Shown one piece after another: positions 9,101 to 15,021 of a stretch of 20,989 nucleotides of DNA (the stretch's first letter is position 1; the number at the start of each line of letters is the position of its first letter). The stretch spans positions 161,165 to 182,153 of the forward strand of contig KN883787.1 in assembly GCA_000934455.1 (NCBI GenBank). The letters are read 5' to 3'. The DNA is from Apostichopus parvimensis. Its lineage: Eukaryota > Echinodermata > Holothuroidea > Aspidochirotida > Stichopodidae. Under the pieces are notes generated by a model. It was given only the letters and a program-made list of their open reading frames with translations, was not told the origin of the DNA and ran no database searches. The position numbers and the translations under genes were made by a program.

Positions 9101-10206
9101 TCATCATCTGCATATTAACGAGGGTGCTACACCCTGTACCGAGTGTTTATGCATGTTATTAACTGCCATGTATTTCAATTGTCTAATAATATGGTTTTAT
9201 TCCTACATACAGAAGATCAATCTGCTCATAATCAAGTGATGGAGCAGTGTACACAGAGGAAGTCATGTAGATAATGGATGAATTTGTGACTGTAACGGAT
9301 AACCCTCAGCATTTCCACTTGATTTCATATTCAAGTATCAGCTTTTCTCACCATTAGCACACATGAGAGACCTAATCGCACATTAACATTTCTTTCTTAC
9401 ATATGTTTATATACTTTTTTATCTGGCAGACACAAAAGCAGCAAGACACCCCAGCTGGTGGTATACCACTCAAGAAACAACCACCCCAAGTAGCCCCTAA
9501 ACCACTGGACAAACCAAGACCAAACCCAAATCAGCCTTCCCAAGGGAATGCTCAGGGCCCCAGTGGGGCCCAGAAGCAACCCCCGGTGGTCAACACTCAG
9601 GGCCCTAGTGGAGTCAGGTCTGGGAGAAGTCCTCAAAGGAATCCAAATGCAAAGGGAAGGAAACCTAGTCCTTCACCTTCATCTAAGAGTCGTACCAATG
9701 GTCCACCAACAAAACAGGCTCAAAGAAGCACCTCCCCATCTCCTCAGAAGGCTAGACCAAAAGGGCCTGAGACAGGAAGCCTAAAGAAGGGACCAGAAAC
9801 AGGAAGTTTGAGGAGAGATCCCAAAAAGGTACCAGCTAAAGGCAGCTTAGATAGGAATCAAAACAGGGCCTCTCAAAGAAGTAACCAGAGCAGAACCTCT
9901 GGTGCAAGACCCCAGGGGGGTCAGCAGTCCCCAAGGCCGGCTAATGGAAGACCCCAACGGAGTCCCAGCAGAGCATCTCAATCATCTGTCAACTCAAGCC
10001 GTCCAGTACAAGGTCAGCCTAGAGGGCGACCAACCTCACAAGGACCACCCGGGGGCAGGACTGCTCAAAACCCAGAGGGCAGGAGACGAAGCCCAGCTCC
10101 TGCAGGATCCCGCAGTCCCAACAATCGTGTCAAGAGAAAGATAAATGGCGGTAAAGTGCCAAAACCTCACAAAGGCCCAGAAACAGCACCAACAATATAC
10201 ATTTGA
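1..10206 (+). CDS. CTLD-EGF-SEA-EGF single-pass membrane protein, 5' partial, 10 visible coding exons
   Basis: Coding exons are 1-132, 1785-1906, 2435-2577, 2968-3093, 3895-4022, 6357-6621, 7675-7750, 8091-8152, 8662-8939 and 9430-10206. All nine introns have GT-AG ends, and the exons join without a stop into 2109 nt (702 residues plus TGA). Visible order: C-type lectin-like domain (residues 1-120), six-Cys EGF-like domain (137-173), SEA domain (about 175-305, GSIIA at 249-253), second EGF-like domain (308-341), membrane helix (about 356-379), then about 320 residues of basic, low-complexity cytoplasmic tail. SEA domains with G-S-[hydrophobic] motifs are known to self-cleave and stay associated; lectin-like and EGF domains usually mediate adhesion or ligand binding. 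I infer a type I receptor or adhesion molecule. The start codon and signal peptide lie upstream of the window. I recognise no named orthologue. Confidence 0.88.
410..900 (+). repeat. Minisatellite, 40-46 bp unit, about 10 copies
   Basis: The unit starts near TCTGACTTGTTACAGCTGAC and continues with CTCATCTGTACCAGACTCAT and a variable TA run. Well-kept copies start near 449, 495, 537, 579, 623, 711 and 757, with decay towards both ends. Unit length varies with the TA run. Most copies carry CAGCTG, and seven TGACTCA matches lie in or beside the array. Confidence 0.92.
1086..1710 (+). repeat. Minisatellite, about 25 bp unit, about 25 copies
   Basis: The consensus is roughly GATTCCATGCTAGTTCTAT followed by ATACCT. 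The most uniform block is about 1340-1530; edge copies are diverged (GTGCC- and GATGCCC-containing variants). It is distinct in sequence from the array just upstream. Confidence 0.92.
1785..1906 (+). CDS. Exon: central C-type lectin-like domain (WIGL motif)
   Basis: The exon follows a CGACAG acceptor and ends at GTAAGT (1907). It encodes residues 45-84, including the lectin-fold hallmark WIGL (55-58) and a Trp-Leu-Ser-Asp stretch at 73-76. It ends in phase 2. Confidence 0.85.
1907..2434 (+). repeat. Intron 2 with a 13-14 bp AATCCATCTTAT tandem array
   Basis: The intron holds about nine copies of a 13-14 bp unit built on AATCCATCTTA at roughly 2162-2275. A duplicated phrase containing GACCATCTGTGTGTTAAGAC occurs near 1963 and 2032. 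I see nothing else in the intron. Confidence 0.85.
2435..2577 (+). CDS. Exon: C-terminal C-type lectin-like domain
   Basis: The acceptor is TTTTCAG and the donor GTATGT (2578). It encodes residues 85-132 with Cys96, Cys110 and Cys118 in the canonical spacing that ends a lectin domain (final motif PFLC). The usual calcium and sugar-binding signatures are missing: the EPN/QPN position reads INP, and the WND position reads WTS (105-107). Binding, if any, is therefore likely calcium-independent or protein-directed. An extra Cys125 could pair with Cys8. Confidence 0.85.
2578..2967 (+). other. Intron 3, no recognisable content
   Basis: AT-rich intron between the lectin and EGF exons. It contains a T10 run near 2840 and no repeat or coding signal that I can see. 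Confidence 0.7.
2968..3093 (+). CDS. Exon: first EGF-like domain
   Basis: The acceptor is TTCTCTAG and the donor GTAAGT (3094). Residues 133-174 contain six cysteines (137, 143, 151, 160, 162, 173) with the CxC spacing of an EGF-like module. The exon is a phase 1-1 cassette, the classic shuffled-exon arrangement for EGF modules. Confidence 0.87.
3094..3894 (+). other. Intron 4 with a short ATGTACTACT repeat
   Basis: The intron is AT-rich. About four copies of a 12-14 bp unit around AATGTACTACT lie at roughly 3450-3496. A second possible acceptor (CCTTTTAG, near 3859) precedes the chosen one, but its use would alter the reading frame before the SEA domain. I see nothing else. Confidence 0.7.
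3895..4022 (+). CDS. Exon: SEA domain, N-terminal half
   Basis: The acceptor is CTTTAG and the donor GTAAGT (4023). It encodes residues 175-217, an amphipathic stretch with an N-glycosylation sequon (NNT at 189-191) and the FKQLEGFFCDV element that resembles the first helix of SEA domains. Cys215 probably pairs with Cys241 in the next exon. It ends in phase 0. Confidence 0.75.
4023..6356 (+). other. Intron 5, carrying a mobile element
   Basis: This is the longest intron (2334 bp) and it splits the SEA domain. About 1.4 kb of it is the inverted-repeat element at 4827-6242. The rest is unique AT-rich sequence with a C10 run near 4319-4328. Confidence 0.75.
4827..6242. mobile_element. hAT-like non-autonomous DNA transposon, about 1.4 kb
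   Basis: The left end CAGGCCTCGAAAAATA and the reverse complement of the right end, CAGGCCTCGACAACTATT, form inverted termini identical over the first 10 bp. CAGG...CTCGA termini resemble those of hAT elements. Next to the ends are related blocks on the + strand (GGTCGCCAACTTGC... and GGTCGCAAAATGGCGAGTAC), and TCGCCAA/TTGGCGA forms a small stem near 4846-4866. No transposase frame is visible, so it would be non-autonomous. The 8 bp flanks do not form a clean duplication (only GTTA is shared), which leaves the exact family and age open. Confidence 0.6.
6357..6621 (+). CDS. Exon: SEA domain, cleavage motif half
   Basis: The acceptor is GTCATCAG and the donor GTAAAG (6622). It encodes residues 218-305. 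A Thr/Ser-rich loop (222-235) made of an 8-residue duplication is followed by Cys241 and FESGSIIAAYRV, which matches the beta-hairpin of SEA domains that self-cleave between Gly249 and Ser250. The rest (EETPTAAADSIMRFENTLMEI) fits the second SEA helix. Confidence 0.82.
6622..7674 (+). other. Intron 6, mostly minisatellite
   Basis: The intron begins just before a 29 bp-unit minisatellite (6655-7290); the remaining roughly 380 bp is AT-rich and featureless. The long T-rich run ending CTTTCACAG is a strong acceptor for the next exon. Confidence 0.75.
6655..7290 (+). repeat. Pyrimidine-rich minisatellite, 29 bp unit, about 21 copies
   Basis: Units read approximately CACATCACCCCTCCCATATC then CCTCCTGTG, with variants such as CCAGGG, TGAGCACATTG and CTGCAAAAATC. 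Variant types recur in the same order (for example, the block containing CAAAAATC near 6770, 6828 and 6974), which suggests higher-order duplication. The + strand is very C/T-rich. Because 29 is not a multiple of 3 and stops are rare, it gives long but meaningless open frames on both strands. Confidence 0.95.
7675..7750 (+). CDS. Exon: second EGF-like domain, first part
   Basis: The acceptor is TTTCACAG and the donor GTAAGA (7751). It encodes residues 306-330, DDCDRITCVNNGVC onward, which supplies four cysteines (308, 313, 319, 330) of a canonical EGF module. The intron falls in phase 2 just before the CxC motif. Confidence 0.87.
7751..8090 (+). other. Intron 7, no recognisable content
   Basis: A 340 bp AT-rich intron inside the second EGF domain. 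I see nothing in it besides the splice signals. Confidence 0.7.
8091..8152 (+). CDS. Exon: second EGF-like domain, last part
   Basis: The acceptor is TTTAACAG and the donor GTGAGT (8153). Residues 331-351 begin with E-C-P-D-G-Y-E-G-D-F-C, the ending of an EGF domain (Cys332, Cys341), followed by a short juxtamembrane linker. Confidence 0.87.
8153..8661 (+). other. Intron 8, no recognisable content
   Basis: A 509 bp AT-rich intron between the EGF ending and the membrane exon. I see no repeat or coding signal. Confidence 0.7.
8662..8939 (+). CDS. Exon: transmembrane helix and start of cytoplasmic tail
   Basis: The acceptor is GCCTCCAG and the donor GTAAGT (8940). Residues 352-444 begin with a strongly hydrophobic run from Trp355 to Val379, rich in Ile/Val and ending in FCC, followed by the stop-transfer sequence QRKH. 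The cysteines at 375, 377 and 378 are candidate palmitoylation sites. The proximal tail has an Asn run and a charged EEERRKKRFDKEL segment. Confidence 0.87.
8940..9429 (+). other. Intron 9 with a 30 bp direct duplication
   Basis: A 490 bp intron. The unit starting ATTGTGTGACAATGAGACTC at 8970 recurs exactly 30 bp later (9000-9022), a recent tandem duplication. The remainder shows nothing recognisable. Confidence 0.75.
9430..10206 (+). CDS. Terminal exon: basic Pro/Ser/Arg/Gly-rich cytoplasmic tail
   Basis: The acceptor is ATCTGGCAG, in phase 0, and the frame is open to TGA at 10204-10206. It encodes 258 residues (445-702) almost free of large hydrophobics and dominated by Pro, Ser, Arg, Lys, Gly and Gln. 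It has many PxxP motifs, short internal repeats (QGPSG twice; GPETGSL twice) and basic patches such as GRRRSPAP and NRVKRKINGG near the C-terminus. The segment is predicted disordered. PxxP suggests SH3 partners and the basic RS-like clusters could act as a nuclear signal or bind RNA or acidic lipids; those roles are inference. Confidence 0.85.
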   Translation, partial: TQKQQDTPAGGIPLKKQPPQVAPKPLDKPRPNPNQPSQGNAQGPSGAQKQPPVVNTQGPSGVRSGRSPQRNPNAKGRKPSPSPSSKSRTNGPPTKQAQRSTSPSPQKARPKGPETGSLKKGPETGSLRRDPKKVPAKGSLDRNQNRASQRSNQSRTSGARPQGGQQSPRPANGRPQRSPSRASQSSVNSSRPVQGQPRGRPTSQGPPGGRTAQNPEGRRRSPAPAGSRSPNNRVKRKINGGKVPKPHKGPETAPTIYI

Positions 10207-11882
10207 AAAGCTAAGCATGATTTTCAACATAAAAATTTGATGATGCAGAAGGGATAAAATCATTACTATTCATCCCTAAGCTTGCAAAAAAAATTACATG
10301 TTCACTAGCTTACAAAAAAATTACATGTTCACTAGTAAATTTTAATCGTAATGTTACCAAAGTTTATAACTGTTTTTCATGCCTAAAATTTGATAGAGCA
10401 CCACTTTCAACCCTGGATGGCCATAAAAGGGCATCCTGACCAAATCTGAGAAATTTGATTTATAGCCTCAAAAGTTTGTATGGCTATATACAGTATATTA
10501 CCTTATGATTTTTTTCAATTTTGGCCCAAAATCGTGTCTTTTCTGTTTCTTTCCAAAATCATGCATATGGATCAGGGTTTCCTTCTGATTATAAATTAGG
10601 GATAAAATCATTACTATTCATCCCTAAGGTTGCGAAAAAAAGACATAATTTAATAGTTAATTTGAATTGTAGTGTCAGCATGTTATGATAATGTTAAGTT
10701 GATATTAGCAATGAAACATTTTCAGTAACACATTTTAATTGCTATTTTATGATATTTTGATTCTGTTTGAAGCATAAAAGTTGATAAAAATCCAATTTTT
10801 GACTTGAGGAAATTCATATCTGACCTTTAAGGAAACCATAATCAGTATTGATCCTGACTGAAATTTGAGAAATTTCACTTTTGCATAAATTTGCCAGGTG
10901 TTGCAAGACTATATATGCTGATGAGACCACCACTGCCATTGTTAATATTTGAAAAGATCAAATGAAAGTAAACATTTTATTTTAACACTTAATAGTAATA
11001 ACATCATCTAGGTTTCTATTCAAGTTATTTTCCTAATTGAGATGTAAATATCTACAAAGAGTTTTTTCTGAATGTTTTCTAAAGACATGTACTTGGTAAG
11101 CGGTTCAAATGAGTACATTAAATCATTTCTGATATTTTTAGCCTTTGTCTAGATTTAGAAAATGGTACCTTGGGATGAGACTGTTGTAGAATACAATTCA
11201 GACATTTTTCAGTTACAAAAACTTTCTCTTTTTGTTTAATATGGTGTGAAGTTCACACAAGAATGGTATGTACTTATAAATGCAATAACAGATTAAGAAA
11301 AATAGGTCATACCAAGGACAATATCTGTAAATTAAAAGTTATTTCCAAACTTTCATTTTATCTTATATTTGGAAGCATAGTTATGACATGTGTATTGCCA
11401 GAGAAGTCAATAGAATATGTGTTTGCTACCCTTGCTACTGTAAAGAAATATCTGTGATGCTGTATAACTTGAGGTGTATCCTTGATATTTAAACAAGACA
11501 GCAGCAATATCGAGAGAGACTAAGGGTTATATTTCTATTAATACATTATTATTATGATCATGTCAAGGCTTTTGTAACAATAATAGAAAATAAAACTTCA
11601 AGGTAGATGGAATAAGCAAACACTGTCAGTCATTTCTCAAGGTTCTCTTTGGTCATAAGTTAACAAACCAAAATTTAACTCACTAGTAAAGTGAATGTGA
11701 TATAGATTAGATAAAGGATGCCATCTTGTTATTGTTTACTGTTAAGTTATTCTCCTATCCAACAAAACCTATTTTATGGCATAAAAGCTACACATCAGCT
11801 TAGCCAGAGCTATTTCACCCTGTAAACACATACATACCAAACTCAAACACTTGCAAAATTCAACTTTGAGTCAATACCCTAT
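10207..11882 (+). other. 3' flank / probable 3' UTR of the lectin/SEA gene
   Basis: AT-rich sequence after the stop. The first 700 bp is a diverged tandem duplication (see the repeat entry). An ATTAAA at 11118-11123 and an AATAAA at 11589-11594 are candidate polyadenylation signals. The short open frame at 11263-11457 looks like chance. Confidence 0.5.
10251..10950 (+). repeat. Diverged tandem duplication of about 350 bp in the 3' flank
   Basis: A 30 bp block starting GGGATAAAATCATTACTATT is identical at 10251-10280 and 10599-10628. Downstream of both, similar phrases recur in the same order (AAATTTGATAGAG vs AAAGTTGATAAAA; ATCCTGACCAAATCTGAGAA vs ATCCTGACTGAAATTTGAGA). Each block is bounded by GGGAT...ATCCC and can fold as a hairpin. 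Within copy 1, a 27-28 bp unit ending TTACATGTTCACTAG is itself doubled (10280-10335). Confidence 0.8.
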
Positions 11883-11970
11883 TTAAATTTTACAATAATA
11901 AAATATCTATACTACATACCATTAATAGATATGCAGTGAATGTCCAACAATTCCAAATGTGTGATCATAG
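11883..11970 (+). repeat. Direct repeat flanking the LINE fragment, left copy
   Basis: TTAAATTTTACAATA... through ATGCAGTGAATGTCCAACAA is repeated at 12651 on the other side of the LINE fragment. By eye roughly 85% of positions match over about 73 bp, with weaker similarity to the ends. It abuts the LINE 3' tail exactly and is interpreted as an unusually long target-site duplication. Confidence 0.8.
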
Positions 11971-12650
11971 TAATAATAATGATAATAATAAACATTTATA
12001 TAGCGCTTTAACATAACAAATATCTCAAACTGCTTTACAAAGAATGCAGAGAAAAACCAAACTAATTAAAGTACTTAGCAAAGAGGAAGGTTTTGAGATG
12101 AGACTTGAAAATTATCAAGTGCACGAAGAGAGTGGTATGTATTCCACAAATGTGGCGTGCAAACATGGAACCCCCTTTTGCTGTAGAACTTGGTATTTCC
12201 GATAGGTTGGTGGAGAATACGCAATTTGAGCGAAGGGTGCACCCACTTCTGCGTATGGTGTCAGTAATTCTGCCAGATAAGCCGGTGCCATGTCATGTAA
12301 GATTTTGAATGTAAGACTCATAATTTTATATTCAATACTCCGCTGAATTGGAAGCCAGTGTAATTCTTGCAAGACAGGGGTAATGTGATCTCTTTCTTGG
12401 TTTCAGTTATAAGGCAAGCAGCAGAGTTTGGCAGAAGTTGAAGTTTTTGAATTTGATGCAATCCAATCGAGAGGTGACGAGGCATGCATTAATTTAATGG
12501 TAGAATTTTTATCGAGGATATTTCGAATTTTGGCAATTTTCCAAATAGCATATGAGGCAGTCGTACATATATTTACCACATGAGTCGACATGCTACCAGA
12601 ATCATCGAATGTTACACCAAGAATACGAACAGTACAGGAAGGAGCAAGAC
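11971..12650 (-). mobile_element. 5'-truncated LINE (CR1/L2-like non-LTR retrotransposon)
   Basis: On the - strand two frames show the C-terminal part of a non-LTR reverse transcriptase. From about 12646 to 12403 it reads VRILGVTFDD...THVVNICTTASYAIWKIAKI, and from 12372 to 12115 LHWLPIQRSIEYKI followed by LTFKILHDMAPAYLAELL. Both are signatures of CR1/L2/Jockey-type elements. A frame change separates them and another follows, so the copy is dead. The 3' end on the - strand is AAAGCGCTATATAAATG followed by (TTA/ATT) repeats, the usual microsatellite tail of this group. It is 5'-truncated to about 680 bp. Confidence 0.85.
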
Positions 12651-12735
12651 TTAAATTTTACAATAGTAAAACAAACTTTACTACACGCCATTAATAACAT
12701 GCAGTGAATGTCCAACAATTCAAATTCTGTGTACC
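12651..12735 (+). repeat. Direct repeat flanking the LINE fragment, right copy
   Basis: This is the partner of the repeat at 11883-11970. It begins immediately at the truncated 5' edge of the LINE with TTAAATTTTACAATAGTAAA and includes ATGCAGTGAATGTCCAACAATTC. See the left copy for the alignment. Confidence 0.8.
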
Positions 12736-13562
12736 ATTTGTTATAAAAAACCTTAATCGAATACAAACATGAAGAAGGAAAGACGACATTTAACAATACT
12801 AAACTTAATTGGATGGAATGTGAATTGCCTAAAGGGAAAAAAACTAATTTCAAGGTTCTTAACTTATTTTTATCTCAACTAGCATGTTGCAATTCATCCC
12901 AAAACTGGTCACGTTTCAGAAAGACAGATTTCTGAAGTAGTGCAAATATCAGCATAAATTGATGAACTGCTATACTCGGGCTATTTCCTCAATAGTACAA
13001 TAACCACTGTGGTTACCATCTTCCCAAAATGAATACATAAACAATAAATTCTAGAAGACTGGCCAACATACTTAATTTTGTTACTTTTTAGCATTTCATG
13101 ACTTTCTCTTTTCTCATATTTCATTAAAATATTTGGATTACCAAGGAAAACTTTCATTGCCCATTTCCACTGGAAACAGTACAGGCCTATCAATCAAAGT
13201 GGCTGGACTTCTTATTCTAGCACACAGAAATATTAAGCCAATTTCTCAGCAGCACCGTCAGTATACACAGGTAAACACAACCTTTCAAACAAGATAGTTT
13301 AATGCATTAACAACTTGTTAAGGTCCCTCCAGTGTCCTGTTACTTACATGAAGTGAAAGATGGTACTTTCCATTCAGATTTTAATGTTAACAATTAGTGA
13401 TTATAAATGTTGCCTTAATTAAAGGAATACTCCAAAATCCAACATATATTTCAAGTTTGAATAGAGACAAACAGTCCAAATCCCTTGATAGACTATTGCA
13501 TATCAACACTATAATTAATTAATCATTGAATCCACTAATTAATCCTTGAAAGAATTGCACAC
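12736..13562. other. Intergenic AT-rich sequence
   Basis: No gene or large repeat is visible. A TTAAAGGAATACTCC phrase at about 13427-13441 resembles the terminus of the TTAA element that starts at 13563, so it may be a relic of a related element. I did not find its inverted partner. Confidence 0.5.
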
Positions 13563-14829
13563 TTAAAGGAATTGTCTGGTGGAAGATTTTGATACATTGT
13601 CCTTGTAGTTATTATTTTTCTCTTTCTAGCCATGTAAAAATTGTCCCCATTCGACGTTTTCTTCTTGTAGAAATCTGGTTTTCAAATTCACCAGTTTCTC
13701 ACCAAAAGTACCGTTTGCTCGAACGCTTCAATATGGTGATTGACGTAGTGCTTGCAGATAGGCAAAACAGGCGACTTGAAGTTAGCACTCCCAATTCCGC
13801 AGCAAATAAACTCACGTGTAAGCACATTGGATTGCCTCATATATATAACGTAAATACTCGCGAACGTATATACTACGATGCTCAGTTGGTGTACTTGTAT
13901 ATAGCGTTGTACATAGTACACTCACACTCAAACCACAGTTCATTAACTGTTCTTCGAAATCGCTGAAATAAAATTCACGGATCAAATTAACAGTAAAAGG
14001 AAACTTGAAAAGTATTCGTTAAACCGAAAGATGAAACTTGGCGGAATCGATGTCATCGCAGAACTGTCCGATTGTAAACGTTAGAGTATATAGCCCATAC
14101 ACGCGAACATTCTTCGCGCTGGAGCTGGATTGCGCGATGTATAAACAACGAAGAGCCTGCTGTTAAAACTTATCTTGTGTTACACAAAGACCACGAAACC
14201 ACCGATCTACTACATATATGGCGGCTTAAGGAGTTTTTTAAATCATATCTAATTTATAAGAAATTTCACCGGAAATTATTGAAGAAATTGATCGAATCGT
14301 TGTCAGAGCAGAATGTAGCACTGAGAAGCTTAGGCTTCGCAGAACTGTCCGATTGTAAACGTTTGAGTATAGCCTACGTGCGAACATTTTTCGCGTTGGA
14401 GCTGGATAGCGCGATGTATAGCCTGGACAACTCAGAGTCTGCTGTTAAAATTTACCTTGTGTTACACAAAGACCACGGAACCACCGATCTAGTACATGGC
14501 GGCTTAAGGAGTTTTTGAAAACATATCTAATTTTTAAGAAATTTCACCGGAAATTAAGGAAGAAATTTATCTGTATACAAACGCTGTTTTTGTTGTGATT
14601 ACCGTATAGGTACTGTGCGGAGGGTGGGTTATGTCGCAATCTGCTATAGCAGAGCTGACGTCACGTTCTGTACTGTTCAAATCATATTTGAAATGTCTAT
14701 CCTTAACGATTAAAAAATCGTTTCTCTGTCAAACGCAACATTAGCGTTCTCATACTTTGACAACATGTTTGGAAAATTATTTACTATTTTTTAAGGTAAC
14801 TTCTTTGGGCCACCAGACAATCCTTTTAA
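13563..14829. mobile_element. TTAA-flanked inverted-repeat DNA element, about 1.26 kb
   Basis: TTAA at 13563-13566 and TTAA at 14826-14829 flank inverted termini AGGAATTGTCTGGTGG (13567-13582) and, as reverse complement of the right end, AAGGATTGTCTGGTGG (14810-14825), matching at 14 of 16 positions. TTAA duplication is the piggyBac-type signature, but termini alone cannot assign the family. The interior is notably richer in CpG than the surroundings and contains a tandem duplication (14040-14567). Two open frames (13589-13966 and 14177-14518, + strand) resemble no transposase I know, so it is probably non-autonomous. Confidence 0.75.
14040..14567 (+). repeat. Internal tandem duplication, 250-280 bp unit, 2 copies
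   Basis: The block beginning GCAGAACTGTCCGATTGTAA at about 14059 recurs at 14340 and stays similar through TTACACAAAGACCACG, CACCGATCTA, GGCGGCTTAAGGAG and AATTTCACCGGAAATTA. A preceding stretch (GGAATCGATGTCATCGCAGA near 14042; CGAATCGTTGTCAGAGCAGA near 14292) also matches, so copy 2 carries a small extra insertion. The duplication lies wholly inside the TTAA element. Confidence 0.88.
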
Positions 14830-14984
14830 GTATTCTAGCTTCTTAGCTGGATACACAAACAAGGTGAACACATCAAGGCAGCAGTAACATTGTTTGTGCG
14901 ATTAATTACTTTCCTCGTCAGTGTGAGACTGGGCTTATTTGCCTGCAAGAGAAGCACCAATCAAAGCAGAGCCTTAAAACTTGG

Positions 14985-15021
14985 TCACCTTTGACCCTCT
15001 TCTTCTTCAGCCTCTGAGGAG
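14985..15021 (-). CDS. ERICH2: ERICH2-like terminal exon
   Basis: The acceptor is CATCTTGGCAG (- strand). The 37 bp of coding sequence encodes (S)SSEAEEEEGQR and TGA. It completes the split codon of the previous exon and continues the acidic composition, which supports the assignment despite its small size. Confidence 0.68.

Noticed and set aside
11263-11457. 64-codon + strand frame downstream of the lectin/SEA gene
   Set aside because: Short, no recognisable domain, in AT-rich 3' flank; consistent with chance.
13589-14518. Two + strand open frames of 125 and 113 codons as possible genes
   Set aside because: They lie inside the TTAA inverted-repeat element, the second overlaps its tandem duplication, and neither shows a recognisable domain.
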